Shown piece by piece: positions 16,806 through 25,934 of a DNA stretch of 64,000 bases; within the stretch, counting starts at the first letter, position 1; the number at the start of each line of letters is the position of its first letter. The DNA comes from Pseudomonas iridis. GTDB taxonomy: Bacteria > Pseudomonadota > Gammaproteobacteria > Pseudomonadales > Pseudomonadaceae. A program made the translations under genes and the position numbers. The stretch covers positions 372,001 through 436,000 of the forward strand of contig NZ_JACXXO010000002.1 of NCBI RefSeq assembly GCF_017980685.1. The letters run 5' to 3'. The notes below the pieces were generated by a model. It searched no databases. It was not told the origin of the DNA and saw only the letters and a list, made by a program, of their open reading frames with translations.

Positions 16806-18671
16806 TCAATGAGCCTGGGTCGGTCTCGCGCTGGCCAGCACCTGTCTGCGCAGATTATCCACAGCGGAGGTGGACGACGTCACAGCGTATCCCTGTAGCA
16901 ACGCGTCGAGGTGTTCCTCGAACAGCCAGCGCTTGTCGACGGTGTAGCGTTGCATGTGCCGCAGATTGCGTTGGCGCAACGAAATACTGAGCGTCGAGGG
17001 ATAGATCCGCAGGTCTGCCAGGTCAATCAGTCCGAACTCGCCGTCCTCCATGACCAGGACGTTGCCCAGGTGTAGCGAGCGGAAATACACGCCTTGCGCA
17101 TGCAACTGGCCCATGAATTCACCGAAGCGCTCGACCAGCGCCCCACGGACTGCCGGCGCAGTAATGCTTTGCAGAACCTGTCGCATCGTGTGCCCCGACA
17201 GCGGCGCATAGTGCACTGCGCTGCTGCCGTCCTCAAGGCGATACAAATCCAGCACCTTGGGCGTAGGAATACCCATCGTGCGCAGCTGTTCGCTGTTGAC
17301 CGCAAAACGCTCGGAGTAAGGGTTAAAGTTGCCCGACGTGTACCAGCGGCGACGGCGGAACAGTTTAAGAAAGCTACCGTCGGCCAAACGCAGCACCTTG
17401 GGGCCGAGGCCGTCTTCTTCGATCACTTGGGCATCGCTGCTCAGTCGCTGAAGATCAGTCACCGCCAGCTTTTGCACCGGCGTTGCGAGCAGGCGCCGTG
17501 CGCGCTGATTGATACTCAATGCCGCGATCAGTGCCAGCGGAATCCATAGCAGGAACCAGTGTTCCTTGGGGCGGGAGATTATTCCGCCGCCTTCGGTCAA
17601 ACCGGCACCGATGCCAAACATCAGCCAGGTGGAGGCGATGATCAGCAATGGCTGCACGCGCTGGCGCCAACTGCTCATCAGCCCCCAGGCGTGGAAAAAC
17701 AACCACGGCAGAAGGCCAAGAATACCCACGTAATAGATCACACCTAATACAAAGCTGTGCGGCTCCCGAAAGTTGTAACCCACCCCCGGATCAATCGCCA
17801 AGCTGGCGTTATAACCATGGCCGATCCATGGATGATCGGCGATTTTTTCCAGGACCAACTGCCAGATTTCAAAGCGGTACGAATCGCCGCGGTCGAGAAG
17901 CATTTTCGAGAACAGCGTGATTACTGCTACGCCGCTGAGGGCCAGTGCGCTCAGGAGTATCAGCGAGCGGCGGTTCCAGCAGATGAAACCCAGCCATATT
18001 GCCGCCATGGTCAGCGCCATCAGAGGGGTTCTTGAGCCAGTGCCAATGACCGCTGCAAACATGACCAGCATCGCTGGCACGCTCAACCACAGCAATCGGC
18101 TCTGCTTGCAAGTCATGCTCAGGCTGAGCCAATAGGCGCAGAAAAAGCCGAACAGGTGCGAGCTGAGCAGCGGGTTGTCGAACGCGCCACCGCCGATCAG
18201 GCGCTGGCCGGGCTCGTAGTGGCTGATGAACTGAACAAGAAAGCAGGCTGTGGCGACCAATGCGACCAGCGCGGCGGTCAACAGCAGCGGGGCCAGAATG
18301 TCATTTCGGTAGCGAACTAGCAGGTAGCTGCCAGCGAAGAGCATCAAGATGTGCAAGGGCGGCTTGAACAGGCTGCCGAGTGACTCGCCACTCGGCCCCC
18401 AGGCCAGGCTAAGTAACGCCCAGGCCGCGAACACCAGAAACGCGATGAAGATCGGTTCGCGCAGCAATTCTTTCAGTTCGCGTGGGCGCAGGCACAAAGC
18501 AATCAGCGTAGGAATGCTGAACAGCCCGTAAAACAGCTTGTGAAGCAAGCTGCGGTCCGGCAAAAAGAACAGCGCGCACAAAAGGAGAAAATAGCCGACC
18601 GGAAGAATCCACAGGCTGATGAAATCGAAGACTCGACTGGAAGAAGTACTGCTTAAGCCGCGAAGTTGCAT
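16806..18671 (-). CDS. waaL: O-antigen ligase fused to a kinase-like domain
   Basis: A 621-residue fusion. Residues 1 to about 395 are a multi-span O-antigen ligase (Wzy_C type) that moves O polysaccharide from undecaprenyl diphosphate to lipid A-core in the periplasm; Arg214 (GTGSRTP), Arg266 (RFEIW) and His305 (REPHSFVL) match residues important in ligases. Residues about 405-600 are a kinase/phosphotransferase-like cytoplasmic domain with Lys436 and LIDLAD (Asp550). Its loop reads FRSLHLGNVL, with Ser532 at the usual catalytic Asp. In P. aeruginosa these are two genes, PA4999 (waaL) and PA4998. No frameshift is visible at the junction. Confidence 0.88.
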   Translation of the reverse strand: MQLRGLSSTSSSRVFDFISLWILPVGYFLLLCALFFLPDRSLLHKLFYGLFSIPTLIALCLRPRELKELLREPIFIAFLVFAAWALLSLAWGPSGESLGSLFKPPLHILMLFAGSYLLVRYRNDILAPLLLTAALVALVATACFLVQFISHYEPGQRLIGGGAFDNPLLSSHLFGFFCAYWLSLSMTCKQSRLLWLSVPAMLVMFAAVIGTGSRTPLMALTMAAIWLGFICWNRRSLILLSALALSGVAVITLFSKMLLDRGDSYRFEIWQLVLEKIADHPWIGHGYNASLAIDPGVGYNFREPHSFVLGVIYYVGILGLLPWLFFHAWGLMSSWRQRVQPLLIIASTWLMFGIGAGLTEGGGIISRPKEHWFLLWIPLALIAALSINQRARRLLATPVQKLAVTDLQRLSSDAQVIEEDGLGPKVLRLADGSFLKLFRRRRWYTSGNFNPYSERFAVNSEQLRTMGIPTPKVLDLYRLEDGSSAVHYAPLSGHTMRQVLQSITAPAVRGALVERFGEFMGQLHAQGVYFRSLHLGNVLVMEDGEFGLIDLADLRIYPSTLSISLRQRNLRHMQRYTVDKRWLFEEHLDALLQGYAVTSSTSAVDNLRRQVLASARPTQAH

Positions 18672-18825
18672 GCTGTGAGATTCAATCCTGAAGTTGATCG
18701 GCCATTTCGATGATGGCTATTTGGTGCTGAAAAAGCCGGCTAACAATAACAGCCTTTAGCCGATTGCCAGAACCCCGAACAAGCTGTGCTAAAGTCAGCG
18801 TCCTTTTTATCGACTCTCGCGTGAT
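18672..18825. other. Divergent promoter region between waaL and msbA
   Basis: This 154-bp gap must hold promoters for both genes. It is AT-richer than its surroundings, but I could not identify a convincing -35/-10 pair on either strand. Confidence 0.35.
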
Positions 18826-20628
18826 ATGACCGATTCCAGTCCTGCCGCAAGCCCCTCGAGCTTGAAAATCTACTTCCGCCTGCTCGGCTATGTCCGGCCG
18901 TATATCAGTCTGTTTCTGATAAGCATCGTCGGTTTTCTGATTTTCGCGTCGACCCAGCCGATGCTCGGTTACATCCTCAAATACTTTGTTGATGGTTTAT
19001 CCAACCCTGAGGCGGTGCTGTTCCCATCCGTGCCTTACCTGCGTGACTTGCAACTGTTGCAGGCCGTGCCACTGCTGATCATTCTGATCGCCGCGTGGCA
19101 GGGGCTGGGATCTTATCTGGGCAACTACTTCCTGGCCAAGGTTTCTCTCGGCCTGGTTCATGATTTGCGCGTGCAGCTGTTCAATAACTTGTTGGTGTTG
19201 CCGAACCGCTACTTCGACAAGCATAACTCTGGTCATCTGATTTCGCGTATCACCTTCAATGTGACGATGGTCACGGGGGCGGCGACAGATGCGATCAAGG
19301 TCGTAATCCGTGAAGGCATGACGGTGATCTTTCTGTTCGCCTCGTTGCTGTTCATGAACTGGAAGCTGACGCTGGTGATGGTCGCAATTCTGCCGTTGAT
19401 CGCGGTTATGGTGAGTACCGCAAGCAAAAAATTCCGCAAGCAGAGCAAGAAAATCCAGGCAGCGATGGGCGATGTGACCCACGTGGCGTCGGAAACCATC
19501 CAGGGTTATCGCGTGGTGCGCAGCTTCGGCGGCGAAGCTTACGAAGAGAAGCGTTTCTTCAATGCCAGTCAGGGCAATACTGACAAGCAACTGCGAATGA
19601 CCCGCACCGGGGCGATCTATACGCCGTTACTACAACTGGTGATTTACAGCGCCATGGCGGTGCTGATGTTCCTCGTACTGTATCTGCGTGGTGATGCCTC
19701 GGCGGGCGACATGGTGGCCTACATCACATTGGCCGGCCTGTTACCGAAACCGATCCGTCAGTTGTCTGAAGTCAGCTCGACCATCCAGAAAGGTGTCGCC
19801 GGCGCCGAAAGTATCTTCGAGCAACTGGATGTGGCGCCGGAAGTCGATACCGGTACGGTTGAGCGCGATGCCGTTACTGGTCGTCTCGATGTGCGTAACC
19901 TGAGCTTCACCTACCCCGGCACCGATCGCCAAGTGCTCGATGACATCAGTTTCTCGGCCGAACCGGGGCAGATGGTGGCACTGGTTGGGCGCTCGGGCAG
20001 CGGCAAGTCGACGCTGGCCAACCTGATTCCACGCTTCTACCACCACGACACGGGCGAAATCCTGATCGACGGTGTGGAAGTCGAGAAGTACAAACTGCTC
20101 AACCTGCGTCGCCACATCTCTCAGGTGACCCAGCACGTCACACTGTTCAGCGACACCGTGGCCAACAACATCGCATATGGCGACCTGGCCGGCGCACCGC
20201 GTGAAGATATCGAAAAAGCCGCACGTGATGCCTACGCTATGGATTTCATTGAGCAGTTGCCTGAAGGCCTGGATACCCAGGTAGGCGAGAACGGCGTGTT
20301 GCTGTCTGGTGGTCAGCGTCAGCGTCTGGCGATTGCCCGCGCCTTGCTCAAGAATGCACCACTGCTGATTCTCGACGAGGCCACCTCGGCCCTCGACACC
20401 GAATCCGAGCGCCATATTCAGGCGGCACTGGATCAAGTGATGAAGGGGCGTACCACCCTGGTGATCGCGCATCGTCTGTCGACCATCGAGAAGGCCGACC
20501 TGATTCTTGTCATGGATCAGGGCCGGATCGTCGAGCGCGGCACCCACGATGAGCTGTTGGCGCAGAACGGCTACTACTCGCGCCTCAATGCCATGGGCCT
20601 TGATGCTCCGCTCGAAGGCATCGCCTGA
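18826..20628 (+). CDS. msbA: Lipid A export ABC transporter MsbA
   Basis: MsbA flips lipid A-core across the inner membrane using ATP. The 600-residue half-transporter has an N-terminal six-helix membrane domain (residues about 20-315) and a C-terminal nucleotide-binding domain with Walker A GRSGSGKST, signature LSGGQRQRLAIARAL, Walker B LLILDEATSALD and the switch His in IAHRLST. Length matches the family. It follows the core genes and precedes hldE, as in other Pseudomonas. ATG at 18826 has only a weak ribosome site. Confidence 0.96.
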   Translation: MTDSSPAASPSSLKIYFRLLGYVRPYISLFLISIVGFLIFASTQPMLGYILKYFVDGLSNPEAVLFPSVPYLRDLQLLQAVPLLIILIAAWQGLGSYLGNYFLAKVSLGLVHDLRVQLFNNLLVLPNRYFDKHNSGHLISRITFNVTMVTGAATDAIKVVIREGMTVIFLFASLLFMNWKLTLVMVAILPLIAVMVSTASKKFRKQSKKIQAAMGDVTHVASETIQGYRVVRSFGGEAYEEKRFFNASQGNTDKQLRMTRTGAIYTPLLQLVIYSAMAVLMFLVLYLRGDASAGDMVAYITLAGLLPKPIRQLSEVSSTIQKGVAGAESIFEQLDVAPEVDTGTVERDAVTGRLDVRNLSFTYPGTDRQVLDDISFSAEPGQMVALVGRSGSGKSTLANLIPRFYHHDTGEILIDGVEVEKYKLLNLRRHISQVTQHVTLFSDTVANNIAYGDLAGAPREDIEKAARDAYAMDFIEQLPEGLDTQVGENGVLLSGGQRQRLAIARALLKNAPLLILDEATSALDTESERHIQAALDQVMKGRTTLVIAHRLSTIEKADLILVMDQGRIVERGTHDELLAQNGYYSRLNAMGLDAPLEGIA

Positions 20629-20633
20629 CTCAG

Positions 20634-20655
20634 GTGCGAGCCTGCTCGCGATGGT
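20634..20655. repeat. Solitary REP-like palindrome
   Basis: GTGCGAGCCTGCTCGCGATG, six bases after the msbA stop, is a single degenerate REP half-element with no inverted partner nearby. It may stabilise the msbA mRNA 3' end. The rest of the 241-bp gap up to hldE shows no gene. Confidence 0.6.
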
Positions 20656-20869
20656 TGTGACGCACTCGACATTAATGTCATGCGCGGCTCCACCGTCGCC
20701 AGCAGGCAATTCATGCTTGCCCAACACTCTCCAGTGGTCGCTTTCGCGCCTTTCCCTGTCAGAAATGTGCAAAAAAACGCGTGGGCTCATCCTGTTGCCA
20801 GCTCCGCGCTAGCCAGCACAACCCTGTGTTAATATCGCGCCCCTGTTCATTTTGTATGTGGGTTGCTCC

Positions 20870-22291
20870 ATGAAGTTGTCCATGCCGCGATTCGATCAAG
20901 CCCCTGTCTTGGTGGTCGGCGATGTCATGCTCGACCGTTACTGGCATGGCGGAACCTCACGGATTTCCCCTGAGGCGCCGGTGCCGGTCGTTAAAGTCGA
21001 GCAAATCGAAGATCGTCCGGGCGGTGCCGCGAACGTTGCCTTGAACATTGCCGCGCTGGGTGCGCCGGCGTCACTGGTCGGCGTGACCGGTGACGACGAG
21101 GCTGCCGACAGCCTGAGCAACAGTCTCAAGGGCGCGGGTGTACGTGCCTTGTTCCAGCGCATTGCGCACCAGCCAACCATCGTCAAGCTGCGGGTCATGA
21201 GCCGGCACCAGCAATTGCTGCGAATTGACTTTGAAGAACCGTTTGCCACCGATGCCCTGGCTCTCGCCTCGCAGGTCGATGATCTGCTGGAAGGCATCAA
21301 GGTGCTGGTGTTGTCCGACTACGGCAAAGGCGCACTGAAAAATCATCAGGCGCTGATTCAGGCTGCCCGTGCCAGGAATATCCCGGTGCTGGCCGACCCG
21401 AAGGGCAAGGATTTCTCGATCTACCGTGGCGCCAGCCTGATCACCCCCAACCTCAGTGAATTCGAAGCCATCGTCGGCGGTTGCGCCGATGAGCATGAGC
21501 TGGTGAGCAAGGGCGCTGCGCTGATGCACGACCTTGAACTCGGTGCGCTGCTGGTGACCCGTGGCGAACACGGCATGACCCTGCTGCGTCCTGATCATCC
21601 GGCGCTGCACCTGCCGGCCCGTGCGCGAGAAGTGTTCGACGTCACCGGTGCCGGTGACACGGTGATCTCGACGCTGGCTGCTGCAATCGCCGCCGGCGAA
21701 GAGCTGCCCCATGCCGTGGCGCTGGCCAATCTGGCCGCAGGCATTGTGGTCGGCAAACTCGGTACGGCGGCCATCAGTGCTCCGGAACTGCGTCGCGCCA
21801 TTCAGCGTGAAGAAGGCTCCGAGCGCGGTGTCCTGGGCCTGGAGCAGTTGGTTCTCGCGGTGGCCGATGCCCGTGCGCATAACGAAAAGATTGTGTTCAC
21901 CAACGGCTGCTTCGACATTCTGCACGCCGGCCACGTGACCTATCTGGAACAGGCGCGCGCCCAGGGCGATCGTCTGATTGTCGCGGTCAATGACGATGCT
22001 TCGGTCAGTCGCTTGAAGGGGCCGGGTCGCCCGATCAACAGTGTCGACCGCCGCATGGCAGTTCTGGCAGGGTTGGGCGCGGTGGACTGGGTCATCAGTT
22101 TTCCTGAAGGCACCCCGGAAAACCTGCTGCGTGAGGTCAAGCCGGATGTGTTGGTCAAGGGCGGCGATTACGGGATCGACCAAGTGGTCGGCGCCGACAT
22201 CGTGACAGCTTATGGCGGCACCGTGAAAGTGCTGGGGCTGGTTGAAAATAGCTCGACAACCGCGATTGTCGAAAAAATTCGCAGTCGTTGA
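20870..22291 (+). CDS. hldE: Bifunctional heptose-7-phosphate kinase/heptose-1-phosphate adenylyltransferase
   Basis: HldE makes ADP-heptose precursors for WaaC and WaaF. Residues 1 to about 320 form the ribokinase-like domain that phosphorylates heptose 7-phosphate at C1; it has DRYWHGGTSRISPEAPVPV, the GGAANVALN sugar site and the DVTGAGDT catalytic motif. From about 340 to the end is the cytidylyltransferase-type domain with FTNGCFDILHAGHV that adds AMP. The 473-residue length from ATG 20870 matches known Pseudomonas HldE; a TTG six codons upstream adds nothing conserved. Confidence 0.95.
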   Translation: MKLSMPRFDQAPVLVVGDVMLDRYWHGGTSRISPEAPVPVVKVEQIEDRPGGAANVALNIAALGAPASLVGVTGDDEAADSLSNSLKGAGVRALFQRIAHQPTIVKLRVMSRHQQLLRIDFEEPFATDALALASQVDDLLEGIKVLVLSDYGKGALKNHQALIQAARARNIPVLADPKGKDFSIYRGASLITPNLSEFEAIVGGCADEHELVSKGAALMHDLELGALLVTRGEHGMTLLRPDHPALHLPARAREVFDVTGAGDTVISTLAAAIAAGEELPHAVALANLAAGIVVGKLGTAAISAPELRRAIQREEGSERGVLGLEQLVLAVADARAHNEKIVFTNGCFDILHAGHVTYLEQARAQGDRLIVAVNDDASVSRLKGPGRPINSVDRRMAVLAGLGAVDWVISFPEGTPENLLREVKPDVLVKGGDYGIDQVVGADIVTAYGGTVKVLGLVENSSTTAIVEKIRSR

Positions 22292-22421
22292 GCAGATGAA
22301 TTTTTATCGTTGTGTACTGCGTGTGCGCGGATTTTGCCTTGGGGATTTTACCGTTTCCGTTGAAGCTGGCAGGTTTGAATCCGATGCGCTTGCCTGCCTA
22401 CGTCACGTGGTCAATTAACTT

Positions 22422-23396
22422 ATGAAAGTCATGCTCCTGGTGATGCACGAACAGCGGGTCATTCTCGACCGGCTTTACGACATCGTGCAGCAGAACTGTG
22501 ATGAATGTGTCATCTACCGTCTGAGCAAGCAGCAACAGATGAACCTGGGGCCGTTTCTGGCTTCGGTCGATTATCAGACTTTCGATCGCGTGGTGATCTT
22601 CTCCCGGGTCAAGCGCCTGGTACCGCAATTGCGCGTGCTCAAGTGCATTCCCGGGCTGGTGTTCCTCGAGCACGATGCCTACCAGAACTACATGCCCGCG
22701 AGTAAATACCGTGGCGTGTATTCGCGTCTCTACAGTCGTCTGCCGAGCTGCCGCGCGCTGGTGTCCGGCGCCGTAGTTGCCCGCAAAATGCTCGCTGAAG
22801 GCATCGACACCGTCTTCGTCTCCAAGGGTTACGACGAGCAGATGCTGCGCAATACCGGCGCCGAGCGGGATATTCCCATCGGTTTTCTGGGCAGCCTGAA
22901 AAGCACCGAGTACGCCGAGCGCAAGGCAATGCTTGAGTCGCTCGCGCAACGTACCGGCATGCTGGTGACTCGCACGAAATCGGGTTCGGAATACCTCGAA
23001 ACACTCAATCGCATCAAGATCTTCGTCAGTGCCGACATCGGCATGAACGAGTTCATGATCAAGAATTTTGAAGCCATGGCTTGTGGCTGCGTGCTGCTGG
23101 CCTGGAGCCAGGGTGAAGAAGACCAGTTGCTCGGCTTCGAAGACATGCACAACACCGTGTTTTACCGCAGTGCAGACGAGGCCGTTGCGAAGATCAAACT
23201 GCTGCAGGACGACCCGGAGCTGGCGCAGCGTATCGCCATGAAGGGGCAGGAGTTTGCGCAAAGTCGCTATTCTTTCGCCCGCGTTGGCCAGGCCCTGGCA
23301 ACGGAAATCCAGCGCGAGATGCGCCCATGGCAGCCGCCTTCGGCGTTCACGCAGTTCTGGGTCAAGCTACGCCACGGGATGAAGGTGCCGACCTGA
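22422..23396 (+). CDS. Glycosyltransferase family 1/4-like protein
   Basis: A 324-residue protein with a C-terminal GT-B donor domain. The segment NEFMIKNFEAMACGCVLLAW contains the E-x7-E pair of GT4 enzymes, and the start of this domain is marked by IPIGFLGSLKSTEYAER. The N-terminal domain (MKVMLLVMHEQRVILDRLYD) is less typical. It starts 130 bp after hldE and ends one codon before the GT29-like gene. A role in decorating the LPS core or O antigen is inferred from location. No conserved symbol is known to me. Confidence 0.68.
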   Translation: MKVMLLVMHEQRVILDRLYDIVQQNCDECVIYRLSKQQQMNLGPFLASVDYQTFDRVVIFSRVKRLVPQLRVLKCIPGLVFLEHDAYQNYMPASKYRGVYSRLYSRLPSCRALVSGAVVARKMLAEGIDTVFVSKGYDEQMLRNTGAERDIPIGFLGSLKSTEYAERKAMLESLAQRTGMLVTRTKSGSEYLETLNRIKIFVSADIGMNEFMIKNFEAMACGCVLLAWSQGEEDQLLGFEDMHNTVFYRSADEAVAKIKLLQDDPELAQRIAMKGQEFAQSRYSFARVGQALATEIQREMRPWQPPSAFTQFWVKLRHGMKVPT

Positions 23397-23411
23397 ATGA
23401 AGGACGAACAC

Positions 23412-24083
23412 ATGGCGCTGGATGCGCTGCCTGGCGGTGACCAGTCTGTTCTGCAGGCGCTGCCCGCGCCATTGCTGGCATGCCTGAGCCGTGCGCCTCG
23501 GGTCGTATTGATTGCCAACAATCCGGCCATTACGGCGGCGGATTTTCAGGCGTTGAACATTGGCGTCGATGACGTCGTCGTCAGCTTCAATACCTGTATC
23601 AAGGCGTCTGTGCTCGACTCGCGAAGCGTGAACGTCGTCGTGCATGGCTATAACGCGCAGGACGCGTACTTTTTTGGCCTGCCCTTGGGGCCGGACGTGC
23701 AGCGGCTGTTTGATCAGGCGGGTGAGCGCTGTTTCACCATGCTGGTCGGCTGTGCTGCACCGATGAGTCCGCTGACTCGGGTGGCCATGTACTGGGATCG
23801 CATTCCGCTGCCACCGCTCTGGAACTATCCGGTCGACCGGCCGGGCGGCAAGCGCTACGTTGGCCCCTCCACCGGTTTCAACACGCTCGTGCTGTTCGAC
23901 TGGTTGCGCGGTCACGCCGGGTACACCTATCAGCTCATGACCCTGGGGTTTTCCAACGAAGCTGGAAAACTGTGGGGTGGGCATGCGTGGGATTACGAGC
24001 GCGACTGGCTGCAGAAATCGGACGTCATCGTCGTGCCGCTGCAACCCCGCCGCTGGTGGCAGAAGTTGTTTCGCCGCAAATAA
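23412..24083 (+). CDS. Sialyltransferase-like protein (GT29-like)
   Basis: A 223-residue protein with features of GT29, the family of animal sialyltransferases that also has a few bacterial members. VVLIANNPAI with VDDVVVSFN resembles sialylmotif L. GPSTGFNTLVLFDWL resembles motif S. HAWDYERDW resembles the His-x4-Glu motif VS. I chose ATG 23412 because AAGGA lies seven bases upstream; ATG 23397, directly after the previous stop, is the alternative. It probably adds a sugar to surface glycan, but the donor is not predictable. The family assignment is by motif only. Confidence 0.6.
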   Translation: MALDALPGGDQSVLQALPAPLLACLSRAPRVVLIANNPAITAADFQALNIGVDDVVVSFNTCIKASVLDSRSVNVVVHGYNAQDAYFFGLPLGPDVQRLFDQAGERCFTMLVGCAAPMSPLTRVAMYWDRIPLPPLWNYPVDRPGGKRYVGPSTGFNTLVLFDWLRGHAGYTYQLMTLGFSNEAGKLWGGHAWDYERDWLQKSDVIVVPLQPRRWWQKLFRRK

Positions 24084-24132
24084 GCGAGTCCGTGCCGGCC
24101 TACCCGTACAACTTTCGAAAAGGTGCTGTTGA

Positions 24133-24933
24133 GTGTTGAAAATTGCCGTGGCTTTTTTCGGTATCCCGAGAAACTCGCCGATTTGTTTTCCTTCCATCGA
24201 GCAGAACGTACTGGCGCAGTTACCTGCGGGCAGCGACGTGAAGTGCTTTTATCACCTGTACAAAATCGATGAAGTGCAGAACTCCCGTTCAGGCGAGAAA
24301 GGCGAGCTGGCGGCGGACAATTACCAGCCATTCGAGTCGATGACCGGGTCGCTGACCTCGACCGAAGGCGTGCTGGAGCGTTGGGATTTCGAGCAAGTCA
24401 AAGCACAGGGCGACACCTGGGCGGATGATTTTGCATCGTTGCGCAACCTGACCTATCAGCTCAACTCACTGCACACCGTCACCAGCATGATTGAATCCTT
24501 CAATCCCGATTTTGTGGTGTTCGTGCGGCCGGACAATTTCTTCCACAACCCGCTACCTGCTTATGTGTTCAATCATCCAGAAGCGCGGCGGCACAATGTC
24601 TACATTCCCGACTGGCAATGGTGGGGTGGATTGAACGACCGCTTTGCCATTTGCGGTCGCGATACTTACGTCGCGTATGGCAAGCGGATCGAGCGCATCT
24701 TCGAGTTCTGCAAGGTGACGGGGAGGAAGCTGCATTCCGAACGTTTGCTCAAATTCGCGTTGCAGCAGGCCGGCGCCAAGGTTTGCACACTGAAGACCCA
24801 GGCTTCGCGAGTGCGTATTACCGGCGCCTTTGCCGAGGAGTCGTTTTCGCCCAAGCGCGGTATGGGCAAACGCGAGAATCGCTACTTCCACTTCTTCGCC
24901 ACGTTGCGTACGTGGCTGGATCGCCGGCGCTAA
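24133..24933 (+). CDS. Unrecognised protein of the LPS accessory cluster
   Basis: A 266-residue soluble protein starting at GTG 24133 (TTG 24136 is equally possible) with an AAGG site about nine bases before. I do not recognise the family with confidence. FNPDFVVFVRPDNFFHNPLP and HSERLLKFALQQAG look like a GT-A type sugar-nucleotide transferase with a conserved acidic residue, but no clear DxD is seen. It ends seven bases from a converging gene. With its two upstream neighbours it forms a three-gene group that I infer modifies surface glycans. Confidence 0.55.
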   Translation: MLKIAVAFFGIPRNSPICFPSIEQNVLAQLPAGSDVKCFYHLYKIDEVQNSRSGEKGELAADNYQPFESMTGSLTSTEGVLERWDFEQVKAQGDTWADDFASLRNLTYQLNSLHTVTSMIESFNPDFVVFVRPDNFFHNPLPAYVFNHPEARRHNVYIPDWQWWGGLNDRFAICGRDTYVAYGKRIERIFEFCKVTGRKLHSERLLKFALQQAGAKVCTLKTQASRVRITGAFAEESFSPKRGMGKRENRYFHFFATLRTWLDRRR

Positions 24934-24940
24934 CCGGCAG

Positions 24941-25903
24941 TCAGCGCGCGCGCTTCTTGCCCAGGCCAACAAGGCGCAACGCCTTGAGACTTAGCTGCTT
25001 GAGGCCTGCACGAGGGGGCTTTGCCGGTTGCAGGCCCTGTTGCACGAGCCAGTCTTTCCAGCGAATCCGCTCTTCGCGCACCACCCAGCCTTCTTGATTC
25101 GCAAAGCTCTCGGCCAGATAAAGTCCGCGCGTGCTGGCCGGTAGCAGTTTGTCGCGCTTGAGGGTGTACAGCTCGGCCACTGGCGCGCCGTCCTTGAGTG
25201 GCATCAAGTACAGATCGGGTCGCTTGCGGTCGAGCCGCGCCACCAGCTGATCGCCTTCCAGACGCTCATCGACGTGGAACAGGCTCAGGGATTTGGCTTC
25301 CTTGGGCACGTCCAGGCGCAAGTCGTAGATCAATTGCAGCGACGCTGTCGGCAAATGCACATAAGCGCGCGGCCGCTCCAGCAATTGCAGATTGGCGCTA
25401 CGAATGGGCCGCGCTGAACCGGACAGTGGCGTCAACCGAAACGGCAAAGCCTCGCGATAGTGCAGGGCGGACGAGTAGGGCGCCGGCAGCCAAGTGTCGT
25501 TGAAACGCCCGCCGAGCCAGCCTTCGGGGGTTTCAAGCAAACACTCTTCGGCAATCTCTTGAATGGCTGTGTGCAGCGGAATATTCAGTTCGTGAGCCGG
25601 TACGTAACCGGATATCAGCTTCAGTACCACATCGCCGCGATCCTGCCGGCGCTGGCGCACCAGCACCCAGTAGTCGCGATTTTGCCAATGCAGGGTCAGG
25701 CGCACCGAGACGCCCAGATTCGCCAGTTCCAGCGAGAAGCGCTCGGCGTCCGCCACGCTGACCGGTTTGCGTCGCTGCAAGGTCTGCGTGAAATTCAATG
25801 GCATCCCGACGCTCTGATACGTCAGGCCTTCGGGCGTAGCTTCGACGAACAGTGGCAGAGTCTTGAAGTTGCTCGGGTTCTTTCTGATGAGCGTGCGCGG
25901 CAT
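24941..25903 (-). CDS. Conserved Pseudomonas protein with Nudix-like segment
   Basis: A 320-residue protein equivalent by position to PA4993. Databases have called relatives metal ABC transporter ATPase, yet no Walker motif is present. Instead QEIAEECLL at residues 115-123, preceded by GYVPAHE at 99-105, resembles a Nudix box with the last Gly replaced and a slightly longer spacer. LYDLRLDVP and FHVDERL later in the chain would fit a Nudix-like strand pattern. It may be a degenerate Nudix hydrolase; the substrate is unknown. ATG has a GGAG site. It could be transcribed separately from the aldo/keto reductase gene 31 bp upstream. Confidence 0.6.
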   Translation of the reverse strand: MPRTLIRKNPSNFKTLPLFVEATPEGLTYQSVGMPLNFTQTLQRRKPVSVADAERFSLELANLGVSVRLTLHWQNRDYWVLVRQRRQDRGDVVLKLISGYVPAHELNIPLHTAIQEIAEECLLETPEGWLGGRFNDTWLPAPYSSALHYREALPFRLTPLSGSARPIRSANLQLLERPRAYVHLPTASLQLIYDLRLDVPKEAKSLSLFHVDERLEGDQLVARLDRKRPDLYLMPLKDGAPVAELYTLKRDKLLPASTRGLYLAESFANQEGWVVREERIRWKDWLVQQGLQPAKPPRAGLKQLSLKALRLVGLGKKRAR

Positions 25904-25934
25904 ATCGGCTCCTGCTTAAGGCCGCGGGGCGGCG

